DNA of 64,000 nt from Microbacterium sp. B35-30 (lineage in GTDB: Bacteria; Actinomycetota; Actinomycetes; Actinomycetales; Microbacteriaceae), in the NCBI RefSeq assembly GCF_010634855.1, contig NZ_MWLQ01000018.1, forward strand, positions 227,192-291,191, given 5' to 3'. Both the position numbers and the translations under genes were made by a program. The first letter of the stretch is position 1, and the number at the start of each line of letters is the position of its first letter. The notes under the pieces are model-generated. The model saw nothing but the letters and a program-made list of their open reading frames with translations. It was not told the origin of the DNA and did not search any database. Positions 34,489 to 43,239 of this stretch are shown piece after piece.

Positions 34489-35706
34489 TTGACCGCGCTG
34501 CTACACCGCCATCGGCTCGCCTCGGTCCCCATTGCGATCGCGGTCGCCGTCGCCGCGGCATCCGTCCTCCTCGCCCCTGCCGCTGCGCATGGCCACGGCT
34601 TCACCACGACCGTGTACGTGGACGCGACAGCACCGGAGCCGGGGGTTGTCCGCGCGGAGATCGGGCTGGAATACGACCTCCTGGTGCTGTCGGTGGCCGA
34701 CACCGAGGACGCGCCCGAGTTCTTCGAGGACGGCATGGACGTCTTCGGCACCGGCGAGGAGGCTGACGCGCTCAACGCGCATGCCGGGGCGATCGTCGAC
34801 TACGTGACCGAACGTCTCGAGCTCACGGCAGACGACGTGCCGTGCGTGCCCGAGCGCGCCGGCGCGCTCAGTGTCACCGAGCGGCACGACGTGCCGTACG
34901 CCGTGCTCACGCTCGACTACAGGTGCGAGCCGGCTGCCGCGCATGAACTTCGCAGCGCGCTCTTCCCCGACGAGGAGGGGTTCGTCCGGGGGACGGTCAC
35001 GATCGTCGACTACGTGGTGGATCACACTTCGGGCAGCGCGACACTGACGCGCCAGGAGCCGGCGTTCAGCACGGAGCAGACACTGCTCGAACGACTCGGG
35101 CGGTTCTTCGTGCTCGGATCCGAGCACCTGCTGTTCGGCATCGACCACATCCTCTTCCTCCTCGCCCTCATCGTCGGCTCCCGCCGGCTGCGTGACATCG
35201 TCCTGGCGGCGACCGCCTTCACCGTCGCGCACTCGGTGACATTCATCCTCGCCGCGCTGGGAGTCGTGTCGTTGCCTGCCGCGCTCGTGGAGCCGCTCAT
35301 CGCGCTGTCGATCGCGGTGGTCGGCTGCTGGTACCTGTGGCGGGTGTGGCGTCAGCGCCGGGAGCCGGCTCAGCTCCACGCACCTGCGACCGACGCCGCG
35401 TTCGACCGCACTCAGCTGGCACGATTCGCCGTGGTCTTCGGGTTCGGGCTGCTCCACGGGGTCGGCTTCGCCGGCGCCCTCGGCATCCACGAGCCGTCGT
35501 CGTGGTCGCTGCTCGGCGCGCTGCTCGTCTTCAATCTGGGGATCGAGGCTGTGCAGGTGGCGATCATCGTGGTGACCTTCCCGATCCTGCTGGCGATCCG
35601 CAAGGCGGCCCCGAGAACGGGTCTGGTCGTCGGAGTCGTCATCGCCGCCGGTGTGACGCTGATGGGGCTGGTGTGGTTCGTGCAGCGGCTGCTCGGGATC
35701 GGGTAG
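34489..35706 (+). CDS. HupE/UreJ-type membrane protein with periplasmic domain
   Basis: A 405-aa exported membrane protein. TTG (34489) is preferred to the ATG at 34453 because GAAGGAG (34477-34483) sits 5 nt before it and the protein then begins directly with a signal peptide (ALLHRHRLASVPIAIAVAV, ending AAAHGHG). A ~200-aa extracytoplasmic domain precedes six helices; GSEHLLFGIDHILFLLAL, with H213 and DH near 219, and GFGLLHGVGFAGAL are the HupE/UreJ_2 signatures, linked to nickel or cobalt handling. The histidine-rich motifs may bind metal. No nickel enzyme lies nearby, so the metal is unknown. Confidence 0.85.
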   Translation: MTALLHRHRLASVPIAIAVAVAAASVLLAPAAAHGHGFTTTVYVDATAPEPGVVRAEIGLEYDLLVLSVADTEDAPEFFEDGMDVFGTGEEADALNAHAGAIVDYVTERLELTADDVPCVPERAGALSVTERHDVPYAVLTLDYRCEPAAAHELRSALFPDEEGFVRGTVTIVDYVVDHTSGSATLTRQEPAFSTEQTLLERLGRFFVLGSEHLLFGIDHILFLLALIVGSRRLRDIVLAATAFTVAHSVTFILAALGVVSLPAALVEPLIALSIAVVGCWYLWRVWRQRREPAQLHAPATDAAFDRTQLARFAVVFGFGLLHGVGFAGALGIHEPSSWSLLGALLVFNLGIEAVQVAIIVVTFPILLAIRKAAPRTGLVVGVVIAAGVTLMGLVWFVQRLLGIG

Positions 35707-35762
35707 ACCGGAACGCGGCGGTGGCCGAGGCATCCGTAACCCGCCCGCGCTAAGGTGCGGCT

Positions 35763-36611
35763 ATGGCCAAGACGACGAAGGCACAACGCCAGGCGCTGGA
35801 CGCGATGGAAGACGCCGCCGCGGCGGCGAAGCAGGCGAAGAAGGCGGCCAAGGCTCTGCCGAGCAAGACCGCCAAGAAGCTCCGCGAGCTATCCGAGGAC
35901 GCCAGGGACGCCGCTGATGTCTCGAAGAAGGCGCTTCGGAAGTCGCCCGGCAAGGTTGCCAAGCGCGCCACGCGAGCGGCCGACAAGCTCGTCAAGGCGA
36001 CGGCCCAGGCTGTCACCAAGGCCGAGAAGAAGGCCCGTCTGCGGGCCGAAGCCGAGCGCGCCGCGGCCGAAGCCGAGCGGGTGACCGCCGAGGCGCAGCA
36101 GCGCACGGCGCAAGCGAAGGCAGCCAAGAAGGAGGCCGCGAAGGCTGCGAAGGCGGCTGACCGCGCGGACCGTGAAGCCGCGGCGGCGGAGCTGGCTCTC
36201 GAGAGCGAGCTCGCAGGTCCAGCCGAGACGGACGCGGCGGAGTCGAGTCCGGCATCCGGCGCGGCGGCGCCCGCCGCGACCGAACCGGCACCGCCCACGG
36301 CTGAGACGACGACCAAGACGCCCGCGCGCAAGGCGCCTGCCCGCAAGACGCCCGTGGGCAAGACGCCCGCGACCAATGCACCCGCACGATCCGCGTCCCG
36401 CCGGAAGGCCCCCACCGCGTCATCAACCCCCGACAGCGCTCCCGCCGCACCGCGTGCGAAGTCGTCGCGCGCCGCTTCCACCGCGGGTGAAAACAGCGCA
36501 TCTGACCTCTCATCTCTCACGGTCGCCGCGCTGCGGGACCGCGCCCGGTCGGCCGGCAAGACGGGATACTCACGCCTGAGCAAGGCGCAGCTCGTCGCGC
36601 TCCTGTCCTGA
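35763..36611 (+). CDS. Lys/Ala-rich histone H1-like protein with Rho N-terminal-like tail domain
   Basis: A 282-aa highly basic, low-complexity protein: a Lys/Ala-rich coiled coil (KQAKKAAKALPSKTAKK..., ~1-150), an acidic-neutral Ala/Pro linker, then KTPARKAPARKTPVGKTP-like repeats (residues ~180-205), and a ~35-aa folded end SSLTVAALRDRARSAGKTG...LSKAQLVALL that matches the Rho-N/SAP-like helix-turn-helix fold. Such proteins coat DNA or RNA in actinobacteria. The ATG is 6 nt after TAAGGT (35751-35756). Its stop is 1 nt before the Pls-type synthetase start, so they are probably one operon. Confidence 0.8.
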   Translation: MAKTTKAQRQALDAMEDAAAAAKQAKKAAKALPSKTAKKLRELSEDARDAADVSKKALRKSPGKVAKRATRAADKLVKATAQAVTKAEKKARLRAEAERAAAEAERVTAEAQQRTAQAKAAKKEAAKAAKAADRADREAAAAELALESELAGPAETDAAESSPASGAAAPAATEPAPPTAETTTKTPARKAPARKTPVGKTPATNAPARSASRRKAPTASSTPDSAPAAPRAKSSRAASTAGENSASDLSSLTVAALRDRARSAGKTGYSRLSKAQLVALLS

Positions 36612-36612
36612 G

Positions 36613-39600
36613 GTGCAGTCGGTGGGGGAGCGGCCGGAGCAGCTCGAACTCGACAGGTCAGGGGTGGCGACCCCGAGCCGGACACTTCTCGACATCCTGC
36701 GCGAGACGACGGCCCGGTATCCCGAAGCATCCGCCCTCGACGACGGGTCAGGGTCGCTGAGCTACCGGGATCTGATGGCCCGTGTCGGGCGCACCGCCGC
36801 GCAACTCCACGAAGCCGGCCTACGGCGGGGCGACCGAGTCGGCGTCCGCGTCCCGTCCGGCTCGAAGGAGCTGTACATCGCCATCCTCGCCGTGCTCGCC
36901 GCGGGTGCGGCGTACGTTCCGGTGGACGTGGACGATCCGGACGAGCGCGCGCGCCTCGTCTTCGGCGAGGCCGGGGTCCGCGGAGTCATCACCGACGACG
37001 GCTACACCTCTGCCGACGCGCAGGCCGAGGACGAAGCCGAGCTGGCGGCATCCGCTCGGCTTTTCACGGGTGATGCACCGCATCCCAGCACCCATGGGGT
37101 CGTCACGGTTCCACCGCCGGATGTGACGGACGACGCGTGGATCATCTTCACGTCCGGCTCCACTGGTGTGCCGAAGGGAGTGGCCGTCACCCACCGCTCG
37201 GCGGCCGCCTTCGTCGACGCCGAGGCGCGACTGTTCCTGCAAGGCGCACCACTCGGGCCCCGCGACCGCGTGCTTGCCGGACTTTCGGTCGCGTTCGACG
37301 CGTCGTGTGAAGAGATGTGGCTCGCCTGGCGACACGGCGCGTGCCTGGTGCCGGCACCTCGCGCACTCGTCCGCTCCGGCGAGGACCTCGCGCCCTGGCT
37401 CATCCGGCAGGGCATCACGGTGGTCTCGACGGTTCCGACTCTGGCGGCGATGTGGCCGGAGGACTCCATCGAGAACGTGAGGCTGCTGATCTTCGGCGGT
37501 GAGGCCTGCCCTCCGGAACTCGCCGCCCGTCTGGCCGCCGACGGCCGCGAGGTGTGGAACACGTATGGTCCCACCGAGGCGACCGTGGTCGCCTGCGCGG
37601 CGCCGCTCGACTCCGGACCCGTCCGCATCGGGCTTCCGCTGGACGGCTGGGCGCTCGCGGTCGTCGACGCGGAGGGACGGCGTGTCGCCGAGGGCGACAT
37701 CGGCGAGCTGATCATCGGCGGCGTCGGTTTGGCCCGCTACCTCGATCCCGCGAAGGATGCCGAGAAGTACGCGCCGATGCCGACCCTCGGCTGGGAGCGC
37801 GCCTACCGCTCAGGCGACTTGGTCCGTTACGAGCCCGCGGGGCTCGTCTTCATGGGTCGGGCCGACGATCAGGTGAAGGTCGGCGGGCGCCGCATCGAGC
37901 TGGGCGAGGTCGAATCCGCGCTGCAGGACCTCCCCGGGGTCACGGCGGCAGCCGCTGCCGTGCGATCGACCGATGCCGGAGTTCCCGTGCTCGTCGGCTA
38001 TCTCGTCGCGGACGAGACAGAGGACTTCGATCGGGCGCACGCACGTGCTCTGCTGGCCGAGCGCCTGCCGGCGGCGATCGTGCCGCTGCTGGCGGTCGTC
38101 GACGAGCTGCCGGTTCGGACATCCGGCAAGGTCGACCGGGCGGCGCTCCCATGGCCGCTGCCCGGCGTCGAGGCGCCGCCGGCGGGACTGTCTCCCGCCG
38201 AGGCCTGGCTGGCGGAGCAATGGCAGACCGTGCTCGGCGTGCCGGTGCCCGGCCGGTCGGCCGACTTCTTCGACCTCGGTGGCGGCTCACTGGCAGCCGC
38301 CCAGCTCGTCTCACGGATCCGCGTGCGCGTGCCTGAATTCTCCGTCGCCGACATCTACGACGTGCCGCGCCTGAGCTCGATGGCCAAGGCGCTCGGGCCG
38401 CTGGAGGATGACGGACCGGCGACGTTCCACCGACCCGTGCCGACGCCGCGCACCACACAGTGGGTGCAGACGCTCCTCGGCGTGCCGCTGTTCATCATCA
38501 CCGGCATCCGCTGGTTGCTCTACCTGCTCACGGCCAGTGCGCTGCTGCAGCTCGCACCAGGCTTCGAAGCGCTGCCGAGCACTCCCTGGTGGGTGCTGCT
38601 GATCGGGCTGGCCGTGTTCGCGACACCCTTCGGTCGCATGGGCATCGCTGTCGTTGCGGCTCGACTGCTCCTGGCAGGGCTGCGCCCCGGCGACTACCCC
38701 CGTGGCGGCAGTGTGCACATGCGCCTCTGGCTGGCCGAGCAGATCGCGGACCAGATCGATGCGGTCGGCCTCGCCGGCGCACCGTGGGTCACCTACTACG
38801 CGCGGGCACTCGGGGCGAAGATCGGGCGCGGCGTGGACATGCACACGCTGCCTCCCATCACGGGAATGCTCGAACTGGGCGACGGCGCCGCGGTCGAGCC
38901 TGAGGTCGATCTCACCGGCACGTGGATCGACGGGGACGTCCTCCGCGTAGGAGAAGTGCGCATCGGCGCCGACGCGACGATCGGGGCCCGCAGCACGCTG
39001 GCTCCGGGCACCAGGGTTGGCCAGCGCGCCGACATCGCGCCCGGTTCGGCCGTGTTCGGCCGGGTGCGTGCAGACCAGTCATGGGCCGGATCTCCCGCAG
39101 AGCGCGTCGGCGGCGTCGAGTCCGGGTGGCCCGCGGAGCGGGCTCCGGCGCCGACCCGCTGGCTCTGGGCGTACGCGGTCTCGTCCGTCGCTTTGGCCCT
39201 GCTGCCGATCGCGTCGTTCGCCGTCGGCGGGCTGGTCATCGCGCAGGGGATCCGGGATGCCGACACCCTCGGCGCCGCATTTCTCGGGGCCCTGGCGTGG
39301 CTCGTGCCCGCCGTCCTTGCAGTGGGCATCGTCTTCGCGGTATCCGTCGTGCTCGCGGTGCGCGTGCTGTCGATCGGGCTGCAGGAGGGCACCCACCCCG
39401 TGCGCAGCCGGATCGGATGGCAGGCGTGGAGCATCGAACGACTGCTCGACTCGTCGCGCACGGTGCTCTTCCCGCTGTACTCGAGCCTCTTCACCCCGGT
39501 TTGGCTGCGGCTTCTCGGTGCGCGGGTCGGTCGCGAGGTCGAGGCATCCACCGTCCTGCTCATCCCGTCGATGACGCGCATCGACGACGGCGCGTTCCTC

Positions 39601-40569
39601 GCCGATGACACGATGGTCGGCTCGTACGAGCTGCGCGGGGGCTGGATGCGGCTCGGACCGGTCCGCATCGGCAAGCGCGCGTTCCTCGGAAACTCCGGGA
39701 TGGCGGCGCCTGGCCACCGCGTGCCCCGCGACGGGCTCGTCGCCGTCCTGTCGTCCGCGCCGCTGAAGGCGAAACCGGGTTCGTCCTGGCTCGGATCGCC
39801 GGCCGTGCGGCTGCGTCGGCTGTCGGCCGAGGGCGACGAGAGCCGCACGTACCGACCGACCGTCGGTCTCCGGATCGCGCGCACGCTCTGGGAACTCGGC
39901 CGCTTCGTGCCTGTCGTCGTCACGTGCGCCATCGGCCTCGGTGTCCTGTTCGGCCTCGCCGCTCTGTGGGAGACCGTGGGCCCGGTGTGGACGCTCCTCG
40001 TCTCCGGCATCGTGATGCTGGCCGCCGGTGCGGTGGCCGCAGGACTGTCGACTGCGGCGAAGTGGCTCATCGTGGGCACGATCCGCGCGGGCGAGCAGCC
40101 GCTGTGGTCGAGCTTCGTCTGGCGCACCGAGGTATCGGACACCTTCACCGAGATGGTCGCCGCCCCCTGGTTCGCGCGCGCGGCTGCGGGAACGCCGGCG
40201 CTGGCCGTGTGGCTGCGGTCACTCGGATCGCGGATAGGCCGTGGCGTGTGGTGCGAGAGCTATTGGCTTCCCGAGCCCGACCTTGTCACTCTGGGGGACG
40301 GCGCGGCCGTCAATCGCGGCTGCGTTGTGCAGACCCACCTGTTCCATGATCGAATCATGAGCATGGACACGGTGGAACTGGAGGCTGGTGCGACGCTCGG
40401 TCCGCACAGTGTCATCCTGCCGGGGGCTACGCTCGGCGCCCACGCGACGGTCGGCCCCGCGTCGCTGGTGATGCGCGGCGAGACCGTGCCCGTCGGCTCG
40501 CGCTGGAGCGGCAACCCGATCGGCCCGTGGCGCGCGGTCAAGGTCCGCGCCTACCAGTCGACATCGTGA
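36613..40569 (+). CDS. Pls/PosA-type non-ribosomal peptide synthetase (predicted epsilon-polylysine synthetase)
   Basis: A 1318-aa membrane synthetase, the size of Streptomyces albulus Pls. Adenylation domain (~1-500) with FTSGSTGVPKG, YGPTEATVV, YRSGDLVRY and TSGKVDR. Hand alignment to GrsA gives a substrate code DAESIGTVVK, close to the lysine code of bacitracin synthetase. Thiolation domain with pantetheine serine S559 (LGGGSLAAA). Then six helices in three pairs alternating with three left-handed beta-helix domains (around 735-830, 970-1075, 1200-1300) that stand in for condensation domains, as in Pls. It follows the basic protein gene by 1 nt and its stop overlaps the GTG of the M1 peptidase. 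The product, an isopeptide-linked homopolymer, is inferred from the family. Confidence 0.92.
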   Translation: MQSVGERPEQLELDRSGVATPSRTLLDILRETTARYPEASALDDGSGSLSYRDLMARVGRTAAQLHEAGLRRGDRVGVRVPSGSKELYIAILAVLAAGAAYVPVDVDDPDERARLVFGEAGVRGVITDDGYTSADAQAEDEAELAASARLFTGDAPHPSTHGVVTVPPPDVTDDAWIIFTSGSTGVPKGVAVTHRSAAAFVDAEARLFLQGAPLGPRDRVLAGLSVAFDASCEEMWLAWRHGACLVPAPRALVRSGEDLAPWLIRQGITVVSTVPTLAAMWPEDSIENVRLLIFGGEACPPELAARLAADGREVWNTYGPTEATVVACAAPLDSGPVRIGLPLDGWALAVVDAEGRRVAEGDIGELIIGGVGLARYLDPAKDAEKYAPMPTLGWERAYRSGDLVRYEPAGLVFMGRADDQVKVGGRRIELGEVESALQDLPGVTAAAAAVRSTDAGVPVLVGYLVADETEDFDRAHARALLAERLPAAIVPLLAVVDELPVRTSGKVDRAALPWPLPGVEAPPAGLSPAEAWLAEQWQTVLGVPVPGRSADFFDLGGGSLAAAQLVSRIRVRVPEFSVADIYDVPRLSSMAKALGPLEDDGPATFHRPVPTPRTTQWVQTLLGVPLFIITGIRWLLYLLTASALLQLAPGFEALPSTPWWVLLIGLAVFATPFGRMGIAVVAARLLLAGLRPGDYPRGGSVHMRLWLAEQIADQIDAVGLAGAPWVTYYARALGAKIGRGVDMHTLPPITGMLELGDGAAVEPEVDLTGTWIDGDVLRVGEVRIGADATIGARSTLAPGTRVGQRADIAPGSAVFGRVRADQSWAGSPAERVGGVESGWPAERAPAPTRWLWAYAVSSVALALLPIASFAVGGLVIAQGIRDADTLGAAFLGALAWLVPAVLAVGIVFAVSVVLAVRVLSIGLQEGTHPVRSRIGWQAWSIERLLDSSRTVLFPLYSSLFTPVWLRLLGARVGREVEASTVLLIPSMTRIDDGAFLADDTMVGSYELRGGWMRLGPVRIGKRAFLGNSGMAAPGHRVPRDGLVAVLSSAPLKAKPGSSWLGSPAVRLRRLSAEGDESRTYRPTVGLRIARTLWELGRFVPVVVTCAIGLGVLFGLAALWETVGPVWTLLVSGIVMLAAGAVAAGLSTAAKWLIVGTIRAGEQPLWSSFVWRTEVSDTFTEMVAAPWFARAAAGTPALAVWLRSLGSRIGRGVWCESYWLPEPDLVTLGDGAAVNRGCVVQTHLFHDRIMSMDTVELEAGATLGPHSVILPGATLGAHATVGPASLVMRGETVPVGSRWSGNPIGPWRAVKVRAYQSTS

Positions 40570-41870
40570 GGGCTCACGACTCGTACGCACCGCAGAGCGG
40601 CGATCCCACCTTCGACGTCGAGTCCTACGACCTCGACCTCTCCTATCGTGTGCGCACCAACCGCCTCGAGGGTCGCGTTGTCGTCAACGCGGTCGCTGCC
40701 GTTCCGACGTCGTCGGTCGCGTTGGATCTCATCGGACTCCGCGCGTCGCGGGTGCGCGTGGATGGCGACCGGCGCACGGCCTACGCTCAAGGGCCGCGGA
40801 AGGTGCGGGTGGTGCTTCCCCGGCGGATGGAGCCGGGGGAGCGGTTCTCCATCGAGGTGACCTACGCCGGCGCCCCTGCTCCACGGCGGACACGCTGGGG
40901 CACCATCGGCTTCGAGGAGCTCGAGGACGGTGCCCTCGTGGCCGCTCAGCCCACCGGCGCACCGACGTGGTTCCCTTGCAACGACCGCCCCGACGATCGC
41001 GCCCGCTACTCGGTCACTGTTGCGACGGATGCCGGCTACACCGCGGTCGCCACCGGGGCCCTCATCGGGTCGGCGCGACGCGGTCAGTTCGAAGCCCGCA
41101 CCTTCCGTTCCGACGTGCCGACGGCCACGTATCTCGTAGCGCTGCACATCGGACGCTACGTCTCCACCACTCTGCCCGGTTCTGCCGGTTCTGCCGGGTT
41201 CCCGGTGACGGTCGTCCACCCGCCCGCCCTGGGCAGCGAGGTGGCGACGGCGTTCGCTCCGGTCACTCGCATGATCGAGCTGTTCGAGTCCGCGTTCGGT
41301 CACTACCCGCAAGACGCCTGCACCATTGTGGTCACTCCCGACGAGCTCGAGATACCGCTCGAGGCACAGGGGATGGCGGTCTTCGGCGCCAACCATCTCG
41401 ACGCGGCATCGGAGCGCCTTGTCGCGCACGAATTGGCGCACCAGTGGTTCGGCAACAGCGTGGGTGTCGCGCGCTGGCAGGACATCTGGCTCAACGAGGG
41501 GTTCGCCTGTTACGCCGAGTGGATGTGGTCCGAGGCATCGGGCCGCCAGACCGTCCACGAGAAGGCGGCAAGGCATCACGCCCGGCTTGCCGCGCTCGAT
41601 CAGGATCTGGTGCTCTCGGATCCCGGTCCCGGGCTGATGTTCGACGATCGCGTGTACAAGCGCGGCGCGCTGACCCTCTATGCGCTGCGACGTCGCATGG
41701 GGGAGAGCGGGTTCGCCGCACTTGTGCGCGAGTGGGCGAGCGCGGGCGCCGGCAGGTCGGTGACGACCGCGGACTTCCGTACTCTGGCCGTCCGGCTCGC
41801 AGGGGCGGACATCGACGCGCTGCTCACGGCCTGGCTGGATCGACCCGAGCTGCCTCCGATGCCTCGCTGA
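40566..41870 (+). CDS. M1 family zinc aminopeptidase
   Basis: A 434-aa metallopeptidase: HELAHQWFGN zinc motif (H288, E289, H292), third ligand E311 in LNEGF, and an N-terminal beta-sandwich domain (FDVESYDLDLSYRVRTNRLEG, shortened). The GAMEN-type exopeptidase motif is replaced by AQGMAVFG. It lacks the C-terminal helical domain of PepN, so it is a short M1. The GTG overlaps the synthetase stop (GTGA), which ties expression to Pls. Polylysine-making streptomycetes carry a zinc exopeptidase that degrades the polymer; self-protection or turnover is a reasonable guess, not shown here. Confidence 0.88.
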   Translation: MRAHDSYAPQSGDPTFDVESYDLDLSYRVRTNRLEGRVVVNAVAAVPTSSVALDLIGLRASRVRVDGDRRTAYAQGPRKVRVVLPRRMEPGERFSIEVTYAGAPAPRRTRWGTIGFEELEDGALVAAQPTGAPTWFPCNDRPDDRARYSVTVATDAGYTAVATGALIGSARRGQFEARTFRSDVPTATYLVALHIGRYVSTTLPGSAGSAGFPVTVVHPPALGSEVATAFAPVTRMIELFESAFGHYPQDACTIVVTPDELEIPLEAQGMAVFGANHLDAASERLVAHELAHQWFGNSVGVARWQDIWLNEGFACYAEWMWSEASGRQTVHEKAARHHARLAALDQDLVLSDPGPGLMFDDRVYKRGALTLYALRRRMGESGFAALVREWASAGAGRSVTTADFRTLAVRLAGADIDALLTAWLDRPELPPMPR

Positions 41871-42444
41871 GCGCGACACTGATGACGAGGCCCGGCGGGC
41901 CGTCGATGTCCCATCCCGTGATCACGGGGCCATCCGGTACGACCGCCTGCCAGGCGCGGCCGCCCACTGGTGCGATTGCGACCGTGCCCGGGTCGACACG
42001 AAGGCCCCGCCCGTCGGCCTTGAGCGCCGCCTCCACCCGCACCCAATCCCGCAATCGCACGCCTGATCGAGCGCCGAGGACTCCGTTCAGACCTGCGGCG
42101 TCGCGCACCGGGTCGGTCTCGGCTTCGACGTCGATCGCGAACGTGCCAGTACCCCGAAAGGCGACCACCGCGACGGCCACGCCGCTCGCGTAGGCGACGG
42201 CGGGTCGAGCCGAGGCATCCGTCGTCCGAACCGGACCATGGGGTCCGCCGCAGCGCGCGCAGGGATTCGACAACTCGGCGCCGGGCGCGAGCATCTCGCG
42301 CAGAAGATCCCATGCCACGTCGCGTCGTGCAGCGCCGTCCGGCACGACCCGCCAGGCAAGCTGCAGCCGCGTGGGAGGTGTGGTCGCGAGTGCACGCTCG
42401 ATACGCCCAGACTCCGATACGGCGCGAGGACGGCTCACCCTCAC
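41824..42444 (-). CDS. 4'-phosphopantetheinyl transferase superfamily protein
   Basis: A 206-aa Sfp-like enzyme, expected to load the arm onto the Pls thiolation domain. CxxCGGPHGP (C62, C65), AIDVEAE (metal ligands D105 and E107) and WVRVEAALKADGRGL (W134, E138) are the family motifs; the usual lysine in WxxKEA is valine. It is convergent with the aminopeptidase, overlapping it by 47 nt. The GTG start is tentative because another GTG lies close by. No other carrier-protein enzyme lies near, which supports pairing with Pls. Confidence 0.87.
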   Translation of the reverse strand: MRVSRPRAVSESGRIERALATTPPTRLQLAWRVVPDGAARRDVAWDLLREMLAPGAELSNPCARCGGPHGPVRTTDASARPAVAYASGVAVAVVAFRGTGTFAIDVEAETDPVRDAAGLNGVLGARSGVRLRDWVRVEAALKADGRGLRVDPGTVAIAPVGGRAWQAVVPDGPVITGWDIDGPPGLVISVALSEASEAARVDPARP

Positions 42445-42473
42445 GGAGTTTCCACCGCCCGTTTCGGCACGCG

Positions 42474-42962
42474 CTACCGGTAGTTGATGAACTGCAGGTC
42501 GACCTCGAGATCGGCGGCCTTCAGCAGGCGCTGCACCTCCTGCAGGTCGTCGCGGGACTTGGACTGCACGCGCAGCTCGTCGCCCTGGATCTGCGACTTG
42601 ACGCCCTTGGGGCCCTCATCGCGGATGATCTTCGAGATCTTCTTCGCGTTCTCCGACGAGATGCCGTCCTTGATCGTCGAGACGATCCGGTACTCCTTGC
42701 CGCTGGCGAAGGGCTCGCCGGACTCAAGGCTCTTCAGCGAGATGCCGCGCTTGATGAGCTTCGACTGGAACACGTCGAGCACGGCCTTCGCGCGCTCCTC
42801 CGTGCTCGCCTTGATGAGCACGGACTCGCCGCTCCACTCGACCGAGGCGCCGGTGCCCTTGAAGTCGTAGCGCTGCTCGATCTCTTTGCGCGCCTGGTTG
42901 AGGGCGTTCTCCGCCTCCTGGTGGTCGACCTTGCTGACGATGTCGAACGAGGAATCTGCCAT
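42474..42962 (-). CDS. YajQ family nucleotide-binding protein
   Basis: A 162-aa protein of the YajQ/DUF520 family, whose members in some bacteria bind cyclic di-[23 protein letters not shown] (one residue cut) at the start, RYDFKGT and [16 protein letters not shown] at the end are typical. Its partner is unknown in actinobacteria. The ATG is 6 nt after TAAACT (reverse strand), the leaderless pattern. It is followed 29 nt later by the PPTase gene on the same strand, so the two may be co-transcribed. Confidence 0.95.
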   Translation of the reverse strand: MADSSFDIVSKVDHQEAENALNQARKEIEQRYDFKGTGASVEWSGESVLIKASTEERAKAVLDVFQSKLIKRGISLKSLESGEPFASGKEYRIVSTIKDGISSENAKKISKIIRDEGPKGVKSQIQGDELRVQSKSRDDLQEVQRLLKAADLEVDLQFINYR

Positions 42963-43113
42963 GCGGGAAGTTTAGTGGCCGAGCGGATGTCGCGCCCCCG
43001 GTGTCGTGGCGGTGCCCCCGGCGAGCCAGAGCCGGCGTGACATGGGAAAGCGCCTGCAAGCGATTCCAAATCCGCGCGCTTTATCACGGCGGGATATCGA
43101 TACGGAGCCCGTG

Positions 43114-43158
43114 TTGCCAGATTTCGCAACGCCAGGTAAGAATGTAAGCGCTTGCATT
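43114..43158 (+). promoter_or_regulatory. Promoter and LacI-type operator of the maltose-type ABC operon
   Basis: TTGCCA (43114-43119) and TAAGAAT (43137-43143) are spaced by 17 bp. Right after it, an 18-bp near-perfect palindrome AATGTAAGCGCTTGCATT (43141-43158) overlaps the start point, the classic place for repression by a LacI-family sugar regulator. The half-site GCAAGCGATT near 43055 may be a second site. About 80 nt of leader follow. No LacI gene is in the window. Confidence 0.75.
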
Positions 43159-43239
43159 TCGCAGCACGAGTCACAGCCGCACTGTCGCGATCGGCAATGC
43201 GGCCGAACTCACTCAGTACTCCAGAGAGGCACTGCACCG

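Noticed and set aside
36613..40569. A standard multi-module NRPS
   Set aside because: There is one A-T pair and no canonical condensation or thioesterase domain; the membrane and beta-helix layout matches Pls/PosA instead.
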